DNA of 64,000 nt from an uncultured Clostridia bacterium (GCA_934130085.1 CAKOXK010000002.1:62001-126000); one strand, 5' to 3'. Counted from the first letter of the stretch, positions 35,919-45,066 are shown. Notes: a model not told the origin generated them from the letters alone. A program made the numbers and translations.

Positions 35919-37190
35919 TTAGTTTTCTTTCTTTTGAAACTCTGTAGTATCTATGTTTTCATCAGGAATAAAATATTTTGTATCTTTTCTTGCATCAGGC
36001 AAATACTGTTGCTCAACCCAATGATTTTTATAATCATGTGGATATTTATAGCCAACATGGTAGCCTTCTTTTTCCATTCCTTTAGCTACAGCATTTCTAA
36101 TATGCATTGGAATTGTTCCTGTATCATTACTTTCGACATCTTCTAAAGCCTTATTAATTGCCATATAACTTGCATTTGATTTTTTGGAATTTGCATTATA
36201 TATTGCCGCTTCAGCAAGTATTATTCTAGCCTCTGGCATTCCAACCATCTTTACCGCTTCCATCGCAGCATTTGCAACAACAAGCGCATTTGGATTTGCA
36301 AGACCTACATCCTCTGCAGCTGATATTACTATTCTTCTTGCTAAGAACATAGGATCTTCCCCTCCATTTAATGCTCTAGCTAAATAAAACACAGCGGCAT
36401 CAGCATCAGAACCTCTCATAGATTTGATAAATGCACTTATATTGTCATAATGAGCATCTCCATTCTTATCAAATACGGCTTTTCTTGTTTGAACACATTC
36501 TTTGGCTATTTCATCTGTAATCTCAATCACTCCATCAGAATTAGGAGGAGTTGTTAAAGTAGCAACCTCTAAACTATTCAATGCAGTTCTAACATCTCCA
36601 TTTGAAACAATTGCAAGCTTTCTAAGAGTATCATCTGAAATTTTTACATTAAACTCTTTTAAACCTTCTTCACTTTTCACTGCCCTTTTTAAAACAGCAA
36701 AAATATTATCAACACTCAAATTATGAAGCATAAATACCATGCTCCTTGAAATTAAAGCTTTATTAACCTCAAAATAAGGATTCTCCGTTGTTGCTCCAAT
36801 TAATATAACCGTACCATTCTCAACATAAGGCAATAAAGCATCTTGTTGCAATTTATTAAAACGATGTATCTCATCAATAAACAAAATACATTTTCCGCTA
36901 GGATTCAAAAATGTATTCTTCGCTTCTTCTATTGCATTTTTTATATCTGAAACACCCGATGTTACAGCATTTAACCTAACAAATTTATACTTAGTTGTAT
37001 TACTAATTACTCTTGCAAGCGAAGTTTTTCCACAACCTGGGGGACCCCATAAAATTAAGCTAGATAATCTATCTGCTTTTATAGTTCTATATAAAATTTT
37101 ATCTTTTCCTAAAATATCTTCCTGACCAACATATTCATCTAATGTTCTAGGCATCATTCTATAAGCTAAAGGCTCTGTTAAATCAACCAT
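35919..37190 (-). CDS. rarA: replication-associated recombination protein RarA (MgsA)
   Basis: About 423 residues. AAA+ ATPase: PLAYRMMPRTLDEYVGQEDI, Walker A LWGPPGCGKTSLARV, Walker B CILFIDEIHRFNKLQQDALLP, sensor 1 LIGATTENPYF, and the C-terminal tetramerisation domain with RGSDADAAVFYLARALNGGEDP. It acts at stalled forks. The ATG at 37190 is chosen; a GTG seven codons earlier is possible because the upstream AAAGG is rather far. It follows ruvA as a likely operon. Confidence 0.94.
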   Translation of the reverse strand: MVDLTEPLAYRMMPRTLDEYVGQEDILGKDKILYRTIKADRLSSLILWGPPGCGKTSLARVISNTTKYKFVRLNAVTSGVSDIKNAIEEAKNTFLNPSGKCILFIDEIHRFNKLQQDALLPYVENGTVILIGATTENPYFEVNKALISRSMVFMLHNLSVDNIFAVLKRAVKSEEGLKEFNVKISDDTLRKLAIVSNGDVRTALNSLEVATLTTPPNSDGVIEITDEIAKECVQTRKAVFDKNGDAHYDNISAFIKSMRGSDADAAVFYLARALNGGEDPMFLARRIVISAAEDVGLANPNALVVANAAMEAVKMVGMPEARIILAEAAIYNANSKKSNASYMAINKALEDVESNDTGTIPMHIRNAVAKGMEKEGYHVGYKYPHDYKNHWVEQQYLPDARKDTKYFIPDENIDTTEFQKKEN

Positions 37191-37214
37191 TATTCTATAA
37201 ATCCTTTCCACTTA

Positions 37215-37805
37215 CTAATTAGCTAATTCTTTTAATCCTTCTTTTATAAGCTCTTCAACTGATTTATCATTAGAAACAATTTTCTCAAAGGCCTTTTGTA
37301 TAGACTTACGATTATAGCCAAGAACTTGCAATGCATCAATTGCATCTTGAACATTTTGACTTGAAATAGCCCTTGTCTCACTCTCTTCATTAGTAATTGC
37401 CTCATTTGTTTTAATCTTATCTTTTAGTTCTAGTATGATTCTTTGTGCAGTTTTAGCCCCTATACCCGGAAGTTTCTTAAGCTTTGATACATCCTCAGTA
37501 ATAACTGATAAAGCAAAATCTGTTGGCTCTATATTTGATAATATTTGTGTTGCGGATTTAGCACCAATACCACCTACACTTATCAAAAGCTCAAACATCG
37601 TAAGCTCATCATTTGATAAAAAACCGAACAAACTTATATCATCTTCCTTCACTCTCATGTAAGTATACACTTTTACTATATCACCTATTTCAATCTGCTG
37701 AATTTCTTTTTCAGTCATAAAAATTTTAAAACCAATATTGTTTACATCTATCGCAATAAAATTATTTGCTTTAATTTTTACTTCGCCCTTTATATATGAA
37801 AACAT
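37215..37805 (-). CDS. ruvA: Holliday junction branch migration protein RuvA
   Basis: 196 residues. An N-terminal OB domain (MFSYIKGEVKIKANNFIAIDVNNIGF) is followed by two HhH motifs (LLISVGGIGAKSATQILSN and LKKLPGIGAKTAQRIILEL) and a C-terminal RuvB-binding domain. AAGGAG precedes the ATG. Usually ruvB follows ruvA; here rarA takes that place and ruvB is not in the window. Confidence 0.96.
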   Translation of the reverse strand: MFSYIKGEVKIKANNFIAIDVNNIGFKIFMTEKEIQQIEIGDIVKVYTYMRVKEDDISLFGFLSNDELTMFELLISVGGIGAKSATQILSNIEPTDFALSVITEDVSKLKKLPGIGAKTAQRIILELKDKIKTNEAITNEESETRAISSQNVQDAIDALQVLGYNRKSIQKAFEKIVSNDKSVEELIKEGLKELAN

Positions 37806-37958
37806 TTTAGCTCCTTCTTAGCTTATAGAATTCTTCTTTTTTTGTATATGACGCATTTTATAACAAACATCTGTTTTTGTCAATATTTTTTTATATAATT
37901 TTTCACGCTCGAATATTCAACAGATTTCAATCAAGCTTACCAATCAGGATTGCTAAAG

Positions 37959-38093
37959 GTTTAATATTATATTGCTCTCAAAGCCTTGTTCGTTTTTTTC
38001 TTCGTTAGACAAAAATTGACTGTCGGAAGAAAAAAACATTCGCGCTGCGCTTGATCGCTAACGCGGCTTTTCTCGAACAATATAATATTAAAC
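37959..38093. repeat. dispersed palindromic repeat, copy C
   Basis: 135 bp. Terminal arms GTTTAATATTATATTG (37959-37974) and its exact complement (38078-38093) pair over 16 bp. AAAGCC/GGCTTT inside continues the stem. The central part (TTCGTTTTTTTCTTCGTTAG, GGAAGAAAAAAACATTCGCG) is almost identical to copy D. Confidence 0.88.
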
Positions 38094-38160
38094 TCATAAA
38101 ATTTGTATATTTATATTTTTATTGGAAATAGTATTATAAATTAATTTTTAGGAGGTTATT

Positions 38161-38370
38161 ATGGGAATTGAAAAACACATTCAAGTCACAGGTTCTTCAA
38201 CAGTTTCTTGGAAAGATGCAATTATAAAAACTGTAGAAAAAGTTTCTCAAACTATTAATTATATCACTGCTATTAAAATTCTTGAGCAGCGTGCAAAAGT
38301 TACTGGAAATATAATGTCAGAATACTATGTTGATTTAGATATTACTTTTATGGTTGATCAAAATCAGTAA
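38161..38370 (+). CDS. dodecin-family protein
   Basis: 69 residues with the dodecin fold signature HIQVTGSSTVSWKDAIIKTVEKVSQT followed by the strand AIKILEQRAKVTGNIMSEYYVDLDITFMV. Dodecins form 12-mers that store flavin or CoA. TTAGGAGG precedes the ATG. It lies 15 bases upstream of spoVAC and probably shares its transcript, an unusual partner for a sporulation operon. Confidence 0.85.
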   Translation: MGIEKHIQVTGSSTVSWKDAIIKTVEKVSQTINYITAIKILEQRAKVTGNIMSEYYVDLDITFMVDQNQ

Positions 38371-38385
38371 AAGAAAGAAGGTTTT

Positions 38386-38829
38386 ATGGGTAAATCATCT
38401 ACTCCGGTGGAGTATCAAGATTTTGTTAATAAAAAATCTCCTCCATCTAATGTTTTAAAAAACTGTTTTAATGCATTTGTTATCGGTGGTCTAATTTGTT
38501 CTATCGGACAACTAATTTATTTTTTCTGCAAATATAAAGGGCTTGATGATATTTCTGCATCAACAGTCGTTTCAATTAGCTTAATTGGCATATCTGCATT
38601 TTTAACTTCTATAAATGTCTTTAATAAAATTGGTAAAATAGCTGGAGCAGGTTCTCTTGTACCTATTACCGGATTTGCAAATTCCATTGTAGCTCCTGCC
38701 ATGGAATATAAGTCTGAAGGATATATTATGGGCGTTGGTGCAAAAATGTTTACTATTGCTGGACCTGTTCTTGTTTTTGGTATTTCAACATCCGTTATAG
38801 TCGGAATTATAGCTTGTTTGTTTCTTTAA
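38386..38829 (+). CDS. spoVAC: stage V sporulation protein AC
   Basis: 147 residues with four or so membrane helices and the family motif GAGSLVPITGFANSIVAPAMEYKSEGYIMGVGAKMF. SpoVAC is a subunit of the channel that moves Ca-dipicolinate into and out of the spore. AAAGAAGG precedes the ATG. Order spoVAC-spoVAD-spoVAE is the minimal clostridial set. Confidence 0.95.
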   Translation: MGKSSTPVEYQDFVNKKSPPSNVLKNCFNAFVIGGLICSIGQLIYFFCKYKGLDDISASTVVSISLIGISAFLTSINVFNKIGKIAGAGSLVPITGFANSIVAPAMEYKSEGYIMGVGAKMFTIAGPVLVFGISTSVIVGIIACLFL

Positions 38830-38919
38830 TACTGTTTCTAGAATTACTTTAATTTTTTTAATACCAGTTTAAGGCAATAAATAATAAAGCGATTATAAAA
38901 GAGAAAGGAATTTTATTTT

Positions 38920-39924
38920 ATGAAAAAAGTTGGAAAGCATACTTTGAAAATGGATAATTTCATCACTGTTTCTGAAACTGCCTCAGTTGTTGGGCCAAAG
39001 GAATCTAATGGTCCGCTTAAAGATTATTTTGATAAATGTATTGACGACGAATTCTTTGGTGAAAAATCATGGGAAAAAGCTGAATGCAAATTTGTAAAAG
39101 AAGCTGTAAACTTGGTAATTACCAAATCCGGATTTGCCGCAGCTGATATAGATTATGCTTTTGCTGGTGATTTGTTAAATCAATGTATATCTTCTGATTT
39201 TGCTTTTCGAGATTTGAAAATTCCATTCTTTGGAGTTTTTGGAGCATGTTCTACATTTGTGGAAAGTTTATGTTTAGCTTCAGTTTTCATGGATAGCATG
39301 GCTTTAAATCATGTACTTTGTGCCACTTCTAGTCATTTTTGTAGTGCTGAGAAACAATTCAGGTTCCCTCTTGAACTTGGCAATCAACGTACACCAACAA
39401 GTCAGTGGACTGTAACAGGTTCTGGAGCAGCAATTCTTTCTAAAGAAGGAGGCGGTCCTTTTGTAACATATATTACACCAGGGCTTATAACAGATTTAGG
39501 TATAAAAGATGCTAATAATATGGGAGCCGCAATGGCTCCAGCCGCCCTTTCAACATTGCTATCACATTTCAAAGATACAAAAAGAACCCCAGATTACTAT
39601 GATGCAATTTTTACAGGTGATTTAGGTTATATTGGAAAAGATATTTTAATAGAACTTGCCGCTGAACACGGGTATGATATTTCAAAAAGATACAATGATT
39701 GCGGTGTTTTAATGTTTGATAAAGAAAAGCAAGACACACTTGCAGGTGGAAGTGGTTGTGCATGTATTGCAACAACATTTTCTGGCTATATTTATAAAAT
39801 GCTTAAAGACAAAAAATTAAAAAAAGTTTTGCTCATCGCAACAGGTGCATTAATGAATGCAACATCATCTCAGCAAGGTGAAACAATCCCTGGTATTGCC
39901 CATGCAATATCAATTGAAGTTTAA
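38920..39924 (+). CDS. spoVAD: stage V sporulation protein AD
   Basis: 334 residues with a thiolase-like fold: NPLKDYFD-like GPLKDYFDKCIDDEFFGEKSWEKAE, DYAFAGDLLNQCI, FFGVFGACSTFVESLCLAS and CGVLMFD. SpoVAD binds dipicolinic acid on the forespore membrane. GAGAAAGGAA precedes the ATG. Length matches the family. Confidence 0.96.
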   Translation: MKKVGKHTLKMDNFITVSETASVVGPKESNGPLKDYFDKCIDDEFFGEKSWEKAECKFVKEAVNLVITKSGFAAADIDYAFAGDLLNQCISSDFAFRDLKIPFFGVFGACSTFVESLCLASVFMDSMALNHVLCATSSHFCSAEKQFRFPLELGNQRTPTSQWTVTGSGAAILSKEGGGPFVTYITPGLITDLGIKDANNMGAAMAPAALSTLLSHFKDTKRTPDYYDAIFTGDLGYIGKDILIELAAEHGYDISKRYNDCGVLMFDKEKQDTLAGGSGCACIATTFSGYIYKMLKDKKLKKVLLIATGALMNATSSQQGETIPGIAHAISIEV

Positions 39925-39929
39925 AGCTT

Positions 39930-40095
39930 AAATTTTAGTACTTTAAGATTTAAATTTCAAAGTTCAAAATATATAAGGCTTGAATTTCAAACAATAAAAT
40001 ATAGTGGTATAAGACTTAAAATTCAAAATATAAGAGCATAAGTAAAAAAACGATCTTTAAGATTAAAATTTCAAAAATCAATGTTTAAGAATAGA
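39930..40095. repeat. degenerate tandem repeat, about 30-40-base unit
   Basis: Four imperfect units of the form AAGATTTAAATTTCAAA..AAAATATA separate spoVAD from spoVAE. They are transcribed with the operon. Confidence 0.6.
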
Positions 40096-40102
40096 GGTTT
40101 TT

Positions 40103-40495
40103 ATGGAAAGTTATTTAAAATCAATTAACTGGCAGACGATGTTATTTGCATTTTTAGTTGGAGGAATCCTTTGTGTAATTGGTCAAATTTTAATAGATAA
40201 AACAAAACTTACTCCAGCAAGAATTCTTGTGATTTATGTAACAACCGGTGTTATTTTAGGAGCTCTTGGAATATACAAAAAATTAGTTGACATTGCAGGA
40301 TGTGGAGCAACGGTTCCCTTAACTGGCTTCGGCTATAATTTGGCCAAAGGAACAATGGAAGCAGTAAAGGAACAGGGATTACTTGGAGCATTTATAGGTG
40401 GGGTCAAATCCTCTGCAGGTGGAATTGCAGCTGCTGTATTCTTCGGATATATTGCATCTCTTTTAGCGAAACCAAAAATCAAGAGTACAAAATAA
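40103..40495 (+). CDS. spoVAE: stage V sporulation protein AE
   Basis: 130 residues, membrane protein with AFLVGGILCVIGQILIDKTKLTPARILV and CGATVPLTGFGYNLAKG. This corresponds to the SpoVAEb (SpoVAE-type) subunit, paralogous to SpoVAC. It is the last gene of the module, followed by repeat copy D. The upstream site is weak (AGAGG). Confidence 0.93.
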   Translation: MESYLKSINWQTMLFAFLVGGILCVIGQILIDKTKLTPARILVIYVTTGVILGALGIYKKLVDIAGCGATVPLTGFGYNLAKGTMEAVKEQGLLGAFIGGVKSSAGGIAAAVFFGYIASLLAKPKIKSTK

Positions 40496-40516
40496 GACTA
40501 CAAAATACTGATTACA

Positions 40517-40661
40517 AAAAAGATTTAATATTATGTTGTTCTCGAAGCCTTGTTCGTTTTTTTCTTCGTTAGTCAAACTTAACTTGCGGAAGAAAAAAAC
40601 ATTCGCGCTACGCTTGATCGCTAACGCGGCTTTTTCGAACAATATAATATTAAATCTTTTT
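40517..40661. repeat. dispersed palindromic repeat, copy D
   Basis: 145 bp with 21-bp arms starting AAAAAGATTTAATATTATGTTG. The single mismatch in the arms is a G.T pair that would be stable as G-U in RNA. Its orientation is the same as copy C. Together C and D flank the dodecin-spoVA module. Confidence 0.88.
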
Positions 40662-40793
40662 ATTTTAAAATCTTTATTTATTTTAAAATCTTTATTTATT
40701 TCAATATCCATATTAAAATAAATTTTTAGAATTATAATATTAATCCTCTAATGATTATATATTTAAATTCTAAGCATCAAAACATAACTATGC

Positions 40794-40836
40794 CAAAAAA
40801 AGAATATATATGCAATTATACTTAGCACATATATCC
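40794..40836 (-). terminator. terminator of the ffh-rplS operon
   Basis: GAATATATATGC (40802-40813) pairs with GCACATATATCC (40825-40836), with two G-U pairs on the minus transcript, followed by seven T. It lies 14 bases after the rplS stop. Confidence 0.8.
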
Positions 40837-40849
40837 TTTTTTACATACA

Positions 40850-41329
40850 TTATTCAGCTTTTGGAGCTTCTTCTTTAACTTCAGCATTTTCTACTGGAGT
40901 TTCAGCTGTTTCGTCTGCTGCTTTTACTTCTTCTACCTTTTCAGGAATTTCTTCTTTGATAATGATATCATCTCTATTTAAGTTAGCTCCGATATCTTCC
41001 TTTGTCTTAGAAGCTTTTCCTACTCTATCTCTTAAATAATATAATTTAGCTCTTCTAACCTTTCCTACTCTTATTACTTCGATTTTTTCAACTAGTGGAG
41101 AGTGTAATAAGAATGTTTTTTCAACTCCTACTCCATAAGCTACTCTTCTAACAGTGAATGTTTCATTTAATCCACCATTTTGTTTTTTGATAATGATTCC
41201 TTCAAATACTTGGATTCTTTCTCTGTTTCCTTCTTTAATTCTTTGATGAACTCTTACTGTATCACCAACTTTAATATCAGGAACTTTGTTTTTTAATTGT
41301 TCATGTTCAATTGAATTAATAATATCCAT
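40850..41329 (-). CDS. rplS: 50S ribosomal protein L19 with acidic C-terminal tail
   Basis: 159 residues. The L19 core (VRVHQRIKEGNRERIQVFEGIII, GVGVEKTFLLHSPLVEKIEV, VRRAKLYYLRDRVGKASK) ends near residue 115. A tail of some 40 residues rich in Glu, Ala, Val and Pro follows. L19 sits at the subunit interface. It starts at the trmD stop (overlap of one base). Confidence 0.95.
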   Translation of the reverse strand: MDIINSIEHEQLKNKVPDIKVGDTVRVHQRIKEGNRERIQVFEGIIIKKQNGGLNETFTVRRVAYGVGVEKTFLLHSPLVEKIEVIRVGKVRRAKLYYLRDRVGKASKTKEDIGANLNRDDIIIKEEIPEKVEEVKAADETAETPVENAEVKEEAPKAE

Positions 41330-42030
41330 TATTTGACTCCTTTCTTAATACTTTTTATTTGATCTTCATTTAAAAGATCTTTTCTTTTTTTTAATGTTTC
41401 AATTAACGATTGTTCTTGTCTCCACTTTTCAATTTCTTGGTGATTACCAGATGTTAAAACCTCTGGTACTTTTTCGCCTTCAAATTCAAGTGGTCTTGTA
41501 TATTGAGGATACTCAAGTAAATTGTTTGAAAATGACTCCTCATCAGTAGAGCCTTCACTTAAAACTCCTTTAACATATCTTGATACAGAATCTATTAAAA
41601 TCATTGCTGGAAGCTCTCCACCTGTAAGCACATAATCTCCAACTGAAATTTCCTCATCTACAATTTTATCAAGAACTCTTTGGTCTATTCCTTCATAATG
41701 CCCACATAATAAAACTAAATGTTTTTCTTTAGAAAGATTTTTCACAATTTGTTGATTTAAAGTTTTTCCTTTAGGCGTTAAATATATAACTTTAGCATTT
41801 TCTTTATCATTTATAGAATTATATGCATTATATACAACATCAGCCTTCATTATCATTCCGGCTCCACCACCATAAGGTGTATCATCAACATGCTTGTGCT
41901 TATCTTTTGAGAAATCTCTTATATTTATTAAATTTAAATCAATTAACTTATTGTTGATAGCTCTTCCAATTATGCTTTCTTTAATTGCTGAAAACATTTC
42001 TGGGAAGAGTGTAAGTACATCAATCTTCAC
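41329..42030 (-). CDS. trmD: tRNA (guanine37-N1)-methyltransferase
   Basis: 233 residues. SPOUT methyltransferase: MKIDVLTLFPEMF, HVDDTPYGGGAGMIMKADV, LLCGHYEGIDQRV and the knot SVGDYVLTGGELPAMILIDSV. It makes m1G37 using SAM and prevents frameshifting. Neighbours rimM and rplS are the standard ones. Confidence 0.97.
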   Translation of the reverse strand: MKIDVLTLFPEMFSAIKESIIGRAINNKLIDLNLINIRDFSKDKHKHVDDTPYGGGAGMIMKADVVYNAYNSINDKENAKVIYLTPKGKTLNQQIVKNLSKEKHLVLLCGHYEGIDQRVLDKIVDEEISVGDYVLTGGELPAMILIDSVSRYVKGVLSEGSTDEESFSNNLLEYPQYTRPLEFEGEKVPEVLTSGNHQEIEKWRQEQSLIETLKKRKDLLNEDQIKSIKKGVK

Positions 42031-42076
42031 TAAAAATATATCCTTTCTCCATAAGATAAATAATCTATATACAATT

Positions 42077-42550
42077 TTATATAAGTCCTTTTATTATATG
42101 CACTATTATCTTTTGATTCTCGATATCGATTTTCTTGATTACATCTGGTATTGCTGGAAGTAAAATATTGTTAACCTGGTAGATATCATTGGCACCAGTA
42201 TTAAATATATCATCTAACTTACCAAGAAGTTTTCCCTCATCAGTGTAAACATCTAGTCCAATTAAGTCTTCTATATAATACTCTCCTTCTTTTAATTTAG
42301 GCAAATCTACTCTATCAATCTCAATCTCTTTGTTTTTAAAATCTTCAACCAAATTGATATCATCTAACCCTTTGATTTTAATTATAACAACATTTTTTTG
42401 ATTTCTTGATTTTGATAATGTGTATTCCTTGTTGTCAATATAAATTTTTGAAAGTTCATCAATATAATCAACATAAGGATATACTTTAAGTTCACCTTTA
42501 ATTCCGAAGGTATTTACAATTTTACCAATCTTAATTCTTTCTTCTTTCAT
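42077..42550 (-). CDS. rimM: ribosome maturation factor RimM
   Basis: 157 residues. An N-terminal RimM barrel (IGKIVNTFGIKGELKVYPYVDY) and a PRC-barrel C-terminal half (YYIEDLIGLDVYTDEGKLLGKL, LLPAIPDVIKKID). It assists 30S head assembly with S19. It is flanked by khpA and trmD. Confidence 0.95.
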   Translation of the reverse strand: MKEERIKIGKIVNTFGIKGELKVYPYVDYIDELSKIYIDNKEYTLSKSRNQKNVVIIKIKGLDDINLVEDFKNKEIEIDRVDLPKLKEGEYYIEDLIGLDVYTDEGKLLGKLDDIFNTGANDIYQVNNILLPAIPDVIKKIDIENQKIIVHIIKGLI

Positions 42551-42559
42551 TGCACTCCA

Positions 42560-42790
42560 CTAATCTTCAAATTCAATATCGACTTTCTTTTGCTCTTTTG
42601 CAGCAATAGACTTCATTAGCACTCTTATTGAATTAGCAATTTTTCCTTGTTTACCAATAATTTTACCCATTTCATCTTTGCTAACTTTTACTTTGAAGAT
42701 TGTTACATCTTCTTTTTCTTCTTTAGAAATTGAAATAGCTTCCTTATTATTAACAAGCCCTTCAATAATAGTTTTTAGAATTTCTTCCAT
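42560..42790 (-). CDS. khpA: KH-domain RNA-binding protein KhpA
   Basis: 76 residues with KVSKDEMGKIIGKQGKIANSIRVL, the KH-domain GxxG (GKQG). KhpA binds RNA with KhpB and influences division and small RNAs. The position between rpsP and rimM is conserved in Firmicutes. Confidence 0.93.
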   Translation of the reverse strand: MEEILKTIIEGLVNNKEAISISKEEKEDVTIFKVKVSKDEMGKIIGKQGKIANSIRVLMKSIAAKEQKKVDIEFED

Positions 42791-42817
42791 TTTGCTTTCC
42801 TTCCAAATACTTGCTAA

Positions 42818-43051
42818 TTACTCAGCTTTCTTTATTAGAGCTTTTACTGTATCAGTTGGTTGAGCTCCATTCTTAATCCATGTATTAACTTTTTCTTTGT
42901 CAAGAACTATTGTTGCAGGATTTGTCATTGGATCATAAGTACCGATTTGCTCGATAATTTTTCCATCTCTAGCATTTCTTGAATCAGCTACAACGATGTG
43001 ATAGAAAGGTGCTTTTTTAGCTCCTGCTCTTCTTAATCTAATCTTTACCAT
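42818..43051 (-). CDS. rpsP: 30S ribosomal protein S16
   Basis: 77 residues from the ATG at 43051 (MVKIRLRRAGAKKAPFYHIV), chosen because AGGGGGTGA lies six bases upstream. A GTG three codons earlier overlaps that site. S16 is an early 16S rRNA binder. It overlaps the ffh end by 14 bases. Confidence 0.95.
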   Translation of the reverse strand: MVKIRLRRAGAKKAPFYHIVVADSRNARDGKIIEQIGTYDPMTNPATIVLDKEKVNTWIKNGAQPTDTVKALIKKAE

Positions 43052-44414
43052 ATTTTTCACCCCCTTCTTCTATTATTTTATCAAGATTCATATTTTTCAT
43101 CATTTTCTTCATTTGAGGATTCATCTTGCCATTCTTCATTTTCTTCATCATGTCTTGAGTCATCTCAAATGATTTCATGAATTTATTTATTTCTGAAACT
43201 TGTGTACCACTTCCATTTGCTATTCTAATTCTCCTTGAAGCATTGAGAATTTTAGGGTTTATTCTCTCTGCATTTGTCATTGAAGAAATAATAGCTTCTA
43301 TTTTTGAAAACTCATTATCATCAACCTGAACATTGTATTGACTCATTCCTGGAATCATTTTAAGTAATGATGATAAAGGTCCCATCTTCTTAACTTGCTT
43401 TATTTGAGCTAAATAGTCATTTAAATCAAGATCTTTATTTTTTTGTAATTTCTTTTCAAGCTTTTCAGCTTCTTCCATATCAAACTTTTCTTCGGCTTGT
43501 TCGATTATTGATAAAACATCTCCCATGCCTAATATTCTTGATGCCATTCTATCAGGATGAAACTCTTCTAACTCATTAAGCTTTTCACCTGTACCAATAA
43601 ATTTGATTGGCTTTCCTGTTACACTTTTTATTGATATTGCAGCACCACCACGAGTATCACCATCAAGCTTTGTAAGAATAACTCCATCAATTCCTAAATC
43701 GGAATTAAACTTTGTTGCAATATTAACTGATTCTTGACCAATCATTGAATCAACTACAAGTAAGATCTCATGAGGCTTTAAATTGGTTTTTAGATTCTTA
43801 AGCTCTTGCATAAGAGGTTCATCAATTTGCAGACGACCTGCTGTATCAAGAATAATAACATCATTTAATTTTGATATAGCTTGCTCTTTTGCTTGTTTTG
43901 CAATTTTCACAACATCTTTTTCATTCTCGCTAGCATAGACTGGAATTGAAAGTTCTGCACCAACTACTTGAAGTTGCTTTATAGCAGCAGGACGATAAAC
44001 ATCACATGCAACAAGTAATGGCTTCTTACCTTGCTTTCTAAGAAGGTTGGCAAGCTTTCCAGCAGTTGTTGTTTTACCAGAACCTTGCAAACCAACAAGC
44101 ATTATAACTGTTGGTGGGTTTGGAGTAAATGCAATTTTGCTATCAGTTCCACCTAATAAATTAACAAGCTCATCTTTAACAATTTTAATAACCTGTTGAC
44201 CTGGTGTAAGAGATTTTAAAACATCTTGGCCAAGAGCTTTATCATGAATATTATTAATAAACTCTTTAACTACTTTGTAGTTTACATCAGCTTCAAGAAG
44301 TGCAAGCTTGACCTCTCTTAACATATCATTAAGATCTGATTCTGTAATTCTAGCTTTTCCTCTAAGCTTTCTTGTAAAAGCTTGAAGCTTTTCTGATAAC
44401 CCCTCAAAAGCCAT
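43038..44414 (-). CDS. ffh: signal recognition particle protein Ffh
   Basis: 458 residues. An N domain, then the GTPase G domain (GLQGSGKTTTAGKLANLL, DTAGRLQIDEPLM, TKLDGDTRGGAA), then the Met-rich M domain with SRP RNA-binding GSGTQVSEINKF and a MKKMKNGKMNPQMKKMMKN tail. It delivers nascent membrane proteins to FtsY. It is preceded by ylxM, as usual. Confidence 0.97.
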   Translation of the reverse strand: MAFEGLSEKLQAFTRKLRGKARITESDLNDMLREVKLALLEADVNYKVVKEFINNIHDKALGQDVLKSLTPGQQVIKIVKDELVNLLGGTDSKIAFTPNPPTVIMLVGLQGSGKTTTAGKLANLLRKQGKKPLLVACDVYRPAAIKQLQVVGAELSIPVYASENEKDVVKIAKQAKEQAISKLNDVIILDTAGRLQIDEPLMQELKNLKTNLKPHEILLVVDSMIGQESVNIATKFNSDLGIDGVILTKLDGDTRGGAAISIKSVTGKPIKFIGTGEKLNELEEFHPDRMASRILGMGDVLSIIEQAEEKFDMEEAEKLEKKLQKNKDLDLNDYLAQIKQVKKMGPLSSLLKMIPGMSQYNVQVDDNEFSKIEAIISSMTNAERINPKILNASRRIRIANGSGTQVSEINKFMKSFEMTQDMMKKMKNGKMNPQMKKMMKNMNLDKIIEEGGEKYGKD

Positions 44415-44555
44415 CTAAAATCTCCTCCTCTGGTTTATTTAGCATTTTTCATCTTTCTTTATTCTGTTCTGATTTTGCTTATACTTTTTTTGCCCTTTAT
44501 TTGAAATTTGCCTACAATCTGTTTGATTATTGTTCTGCCTTTTATTCAAATTCAC

Positions 44556-44909
44556 TTACGCAATTAAGTTAAGGTCTTTTTGAACTTCACTTAATATTTT
44601 CTCAATTTTTTTATCAGATGAAGAATCTTCAATCTTGCTTAACTTTGAAAGTATTAATTGAATAGTCTTTTCATTTTCTTGTGACTTTTTCATAATATGT
44701 AAAATCTTCTCGTACTCGAAAAGTTTTGCTTCTCCTTTCTTGATTATGTCATTCACAGCCTGCCTTGAAACATTTGTTAAATCAGCAATCTCTGAAAGAG
44801 ATAAATCATCATTATAATAATAATTCAAGACCTTGTTTTGTTTATCAGTTAGAAGCTCACCATATATTTGCCACAATATACTTACCTCTATATGTTTCTC
44901 CATAATCAA
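44556..44909 (-). CDS. ylxM: YlxM-family HTH protein, SRP-associated
   Basis: 117 residues with a sigma-70 region 4-like HTH (LTDKQNKVLNYYYNDDLSLSEIADLTNVSRQAVNDIIKKGE). YlxM proteins bind SRP and modulate Ffh GTPase in streptococci. It stands first in the operon, with AGGAGAG before an ATG; the exact start could be at either of two ATG codons two apart. Confidence 0.9.
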   Translation of the reverse strand: MIMEKHIEVSILWQIYGELLTDKQNKVLNYYYNDDLSLSEIADLTNVSRQAVNDIIKKGEAKLFEYEKILHIMKKSQENEKTIQLILSKLSKIEDSSSDKKIEKILSEVQKDLNLIA

Positions 44910-45037
44910 CTCTCCTAAAATGCTTTAAATTTTGTGCCTAAACTAATAATTAGATTTGATACTAATTTATTTGTATTTGAGTCATACTACTCATCATAGC
45001 ACACAAAAAACTAAAGCCTTATATGTAAAGCATATTT

Positions 45038-45066
45038 ACTTTACACCTTTTTTGAAGAAAAGTCAA
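45038..45066 (-). promoter_or_regulatory. sigma-A promoter of the ylxM-ffh-rplS operon
   Basis: Minus strand: -35 TTGACT (45061-45066), 17-base spacer, -10 TAAAGT (45038-45043), with a leader of about 120 bases to ylxM. Confidence 0.7.
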
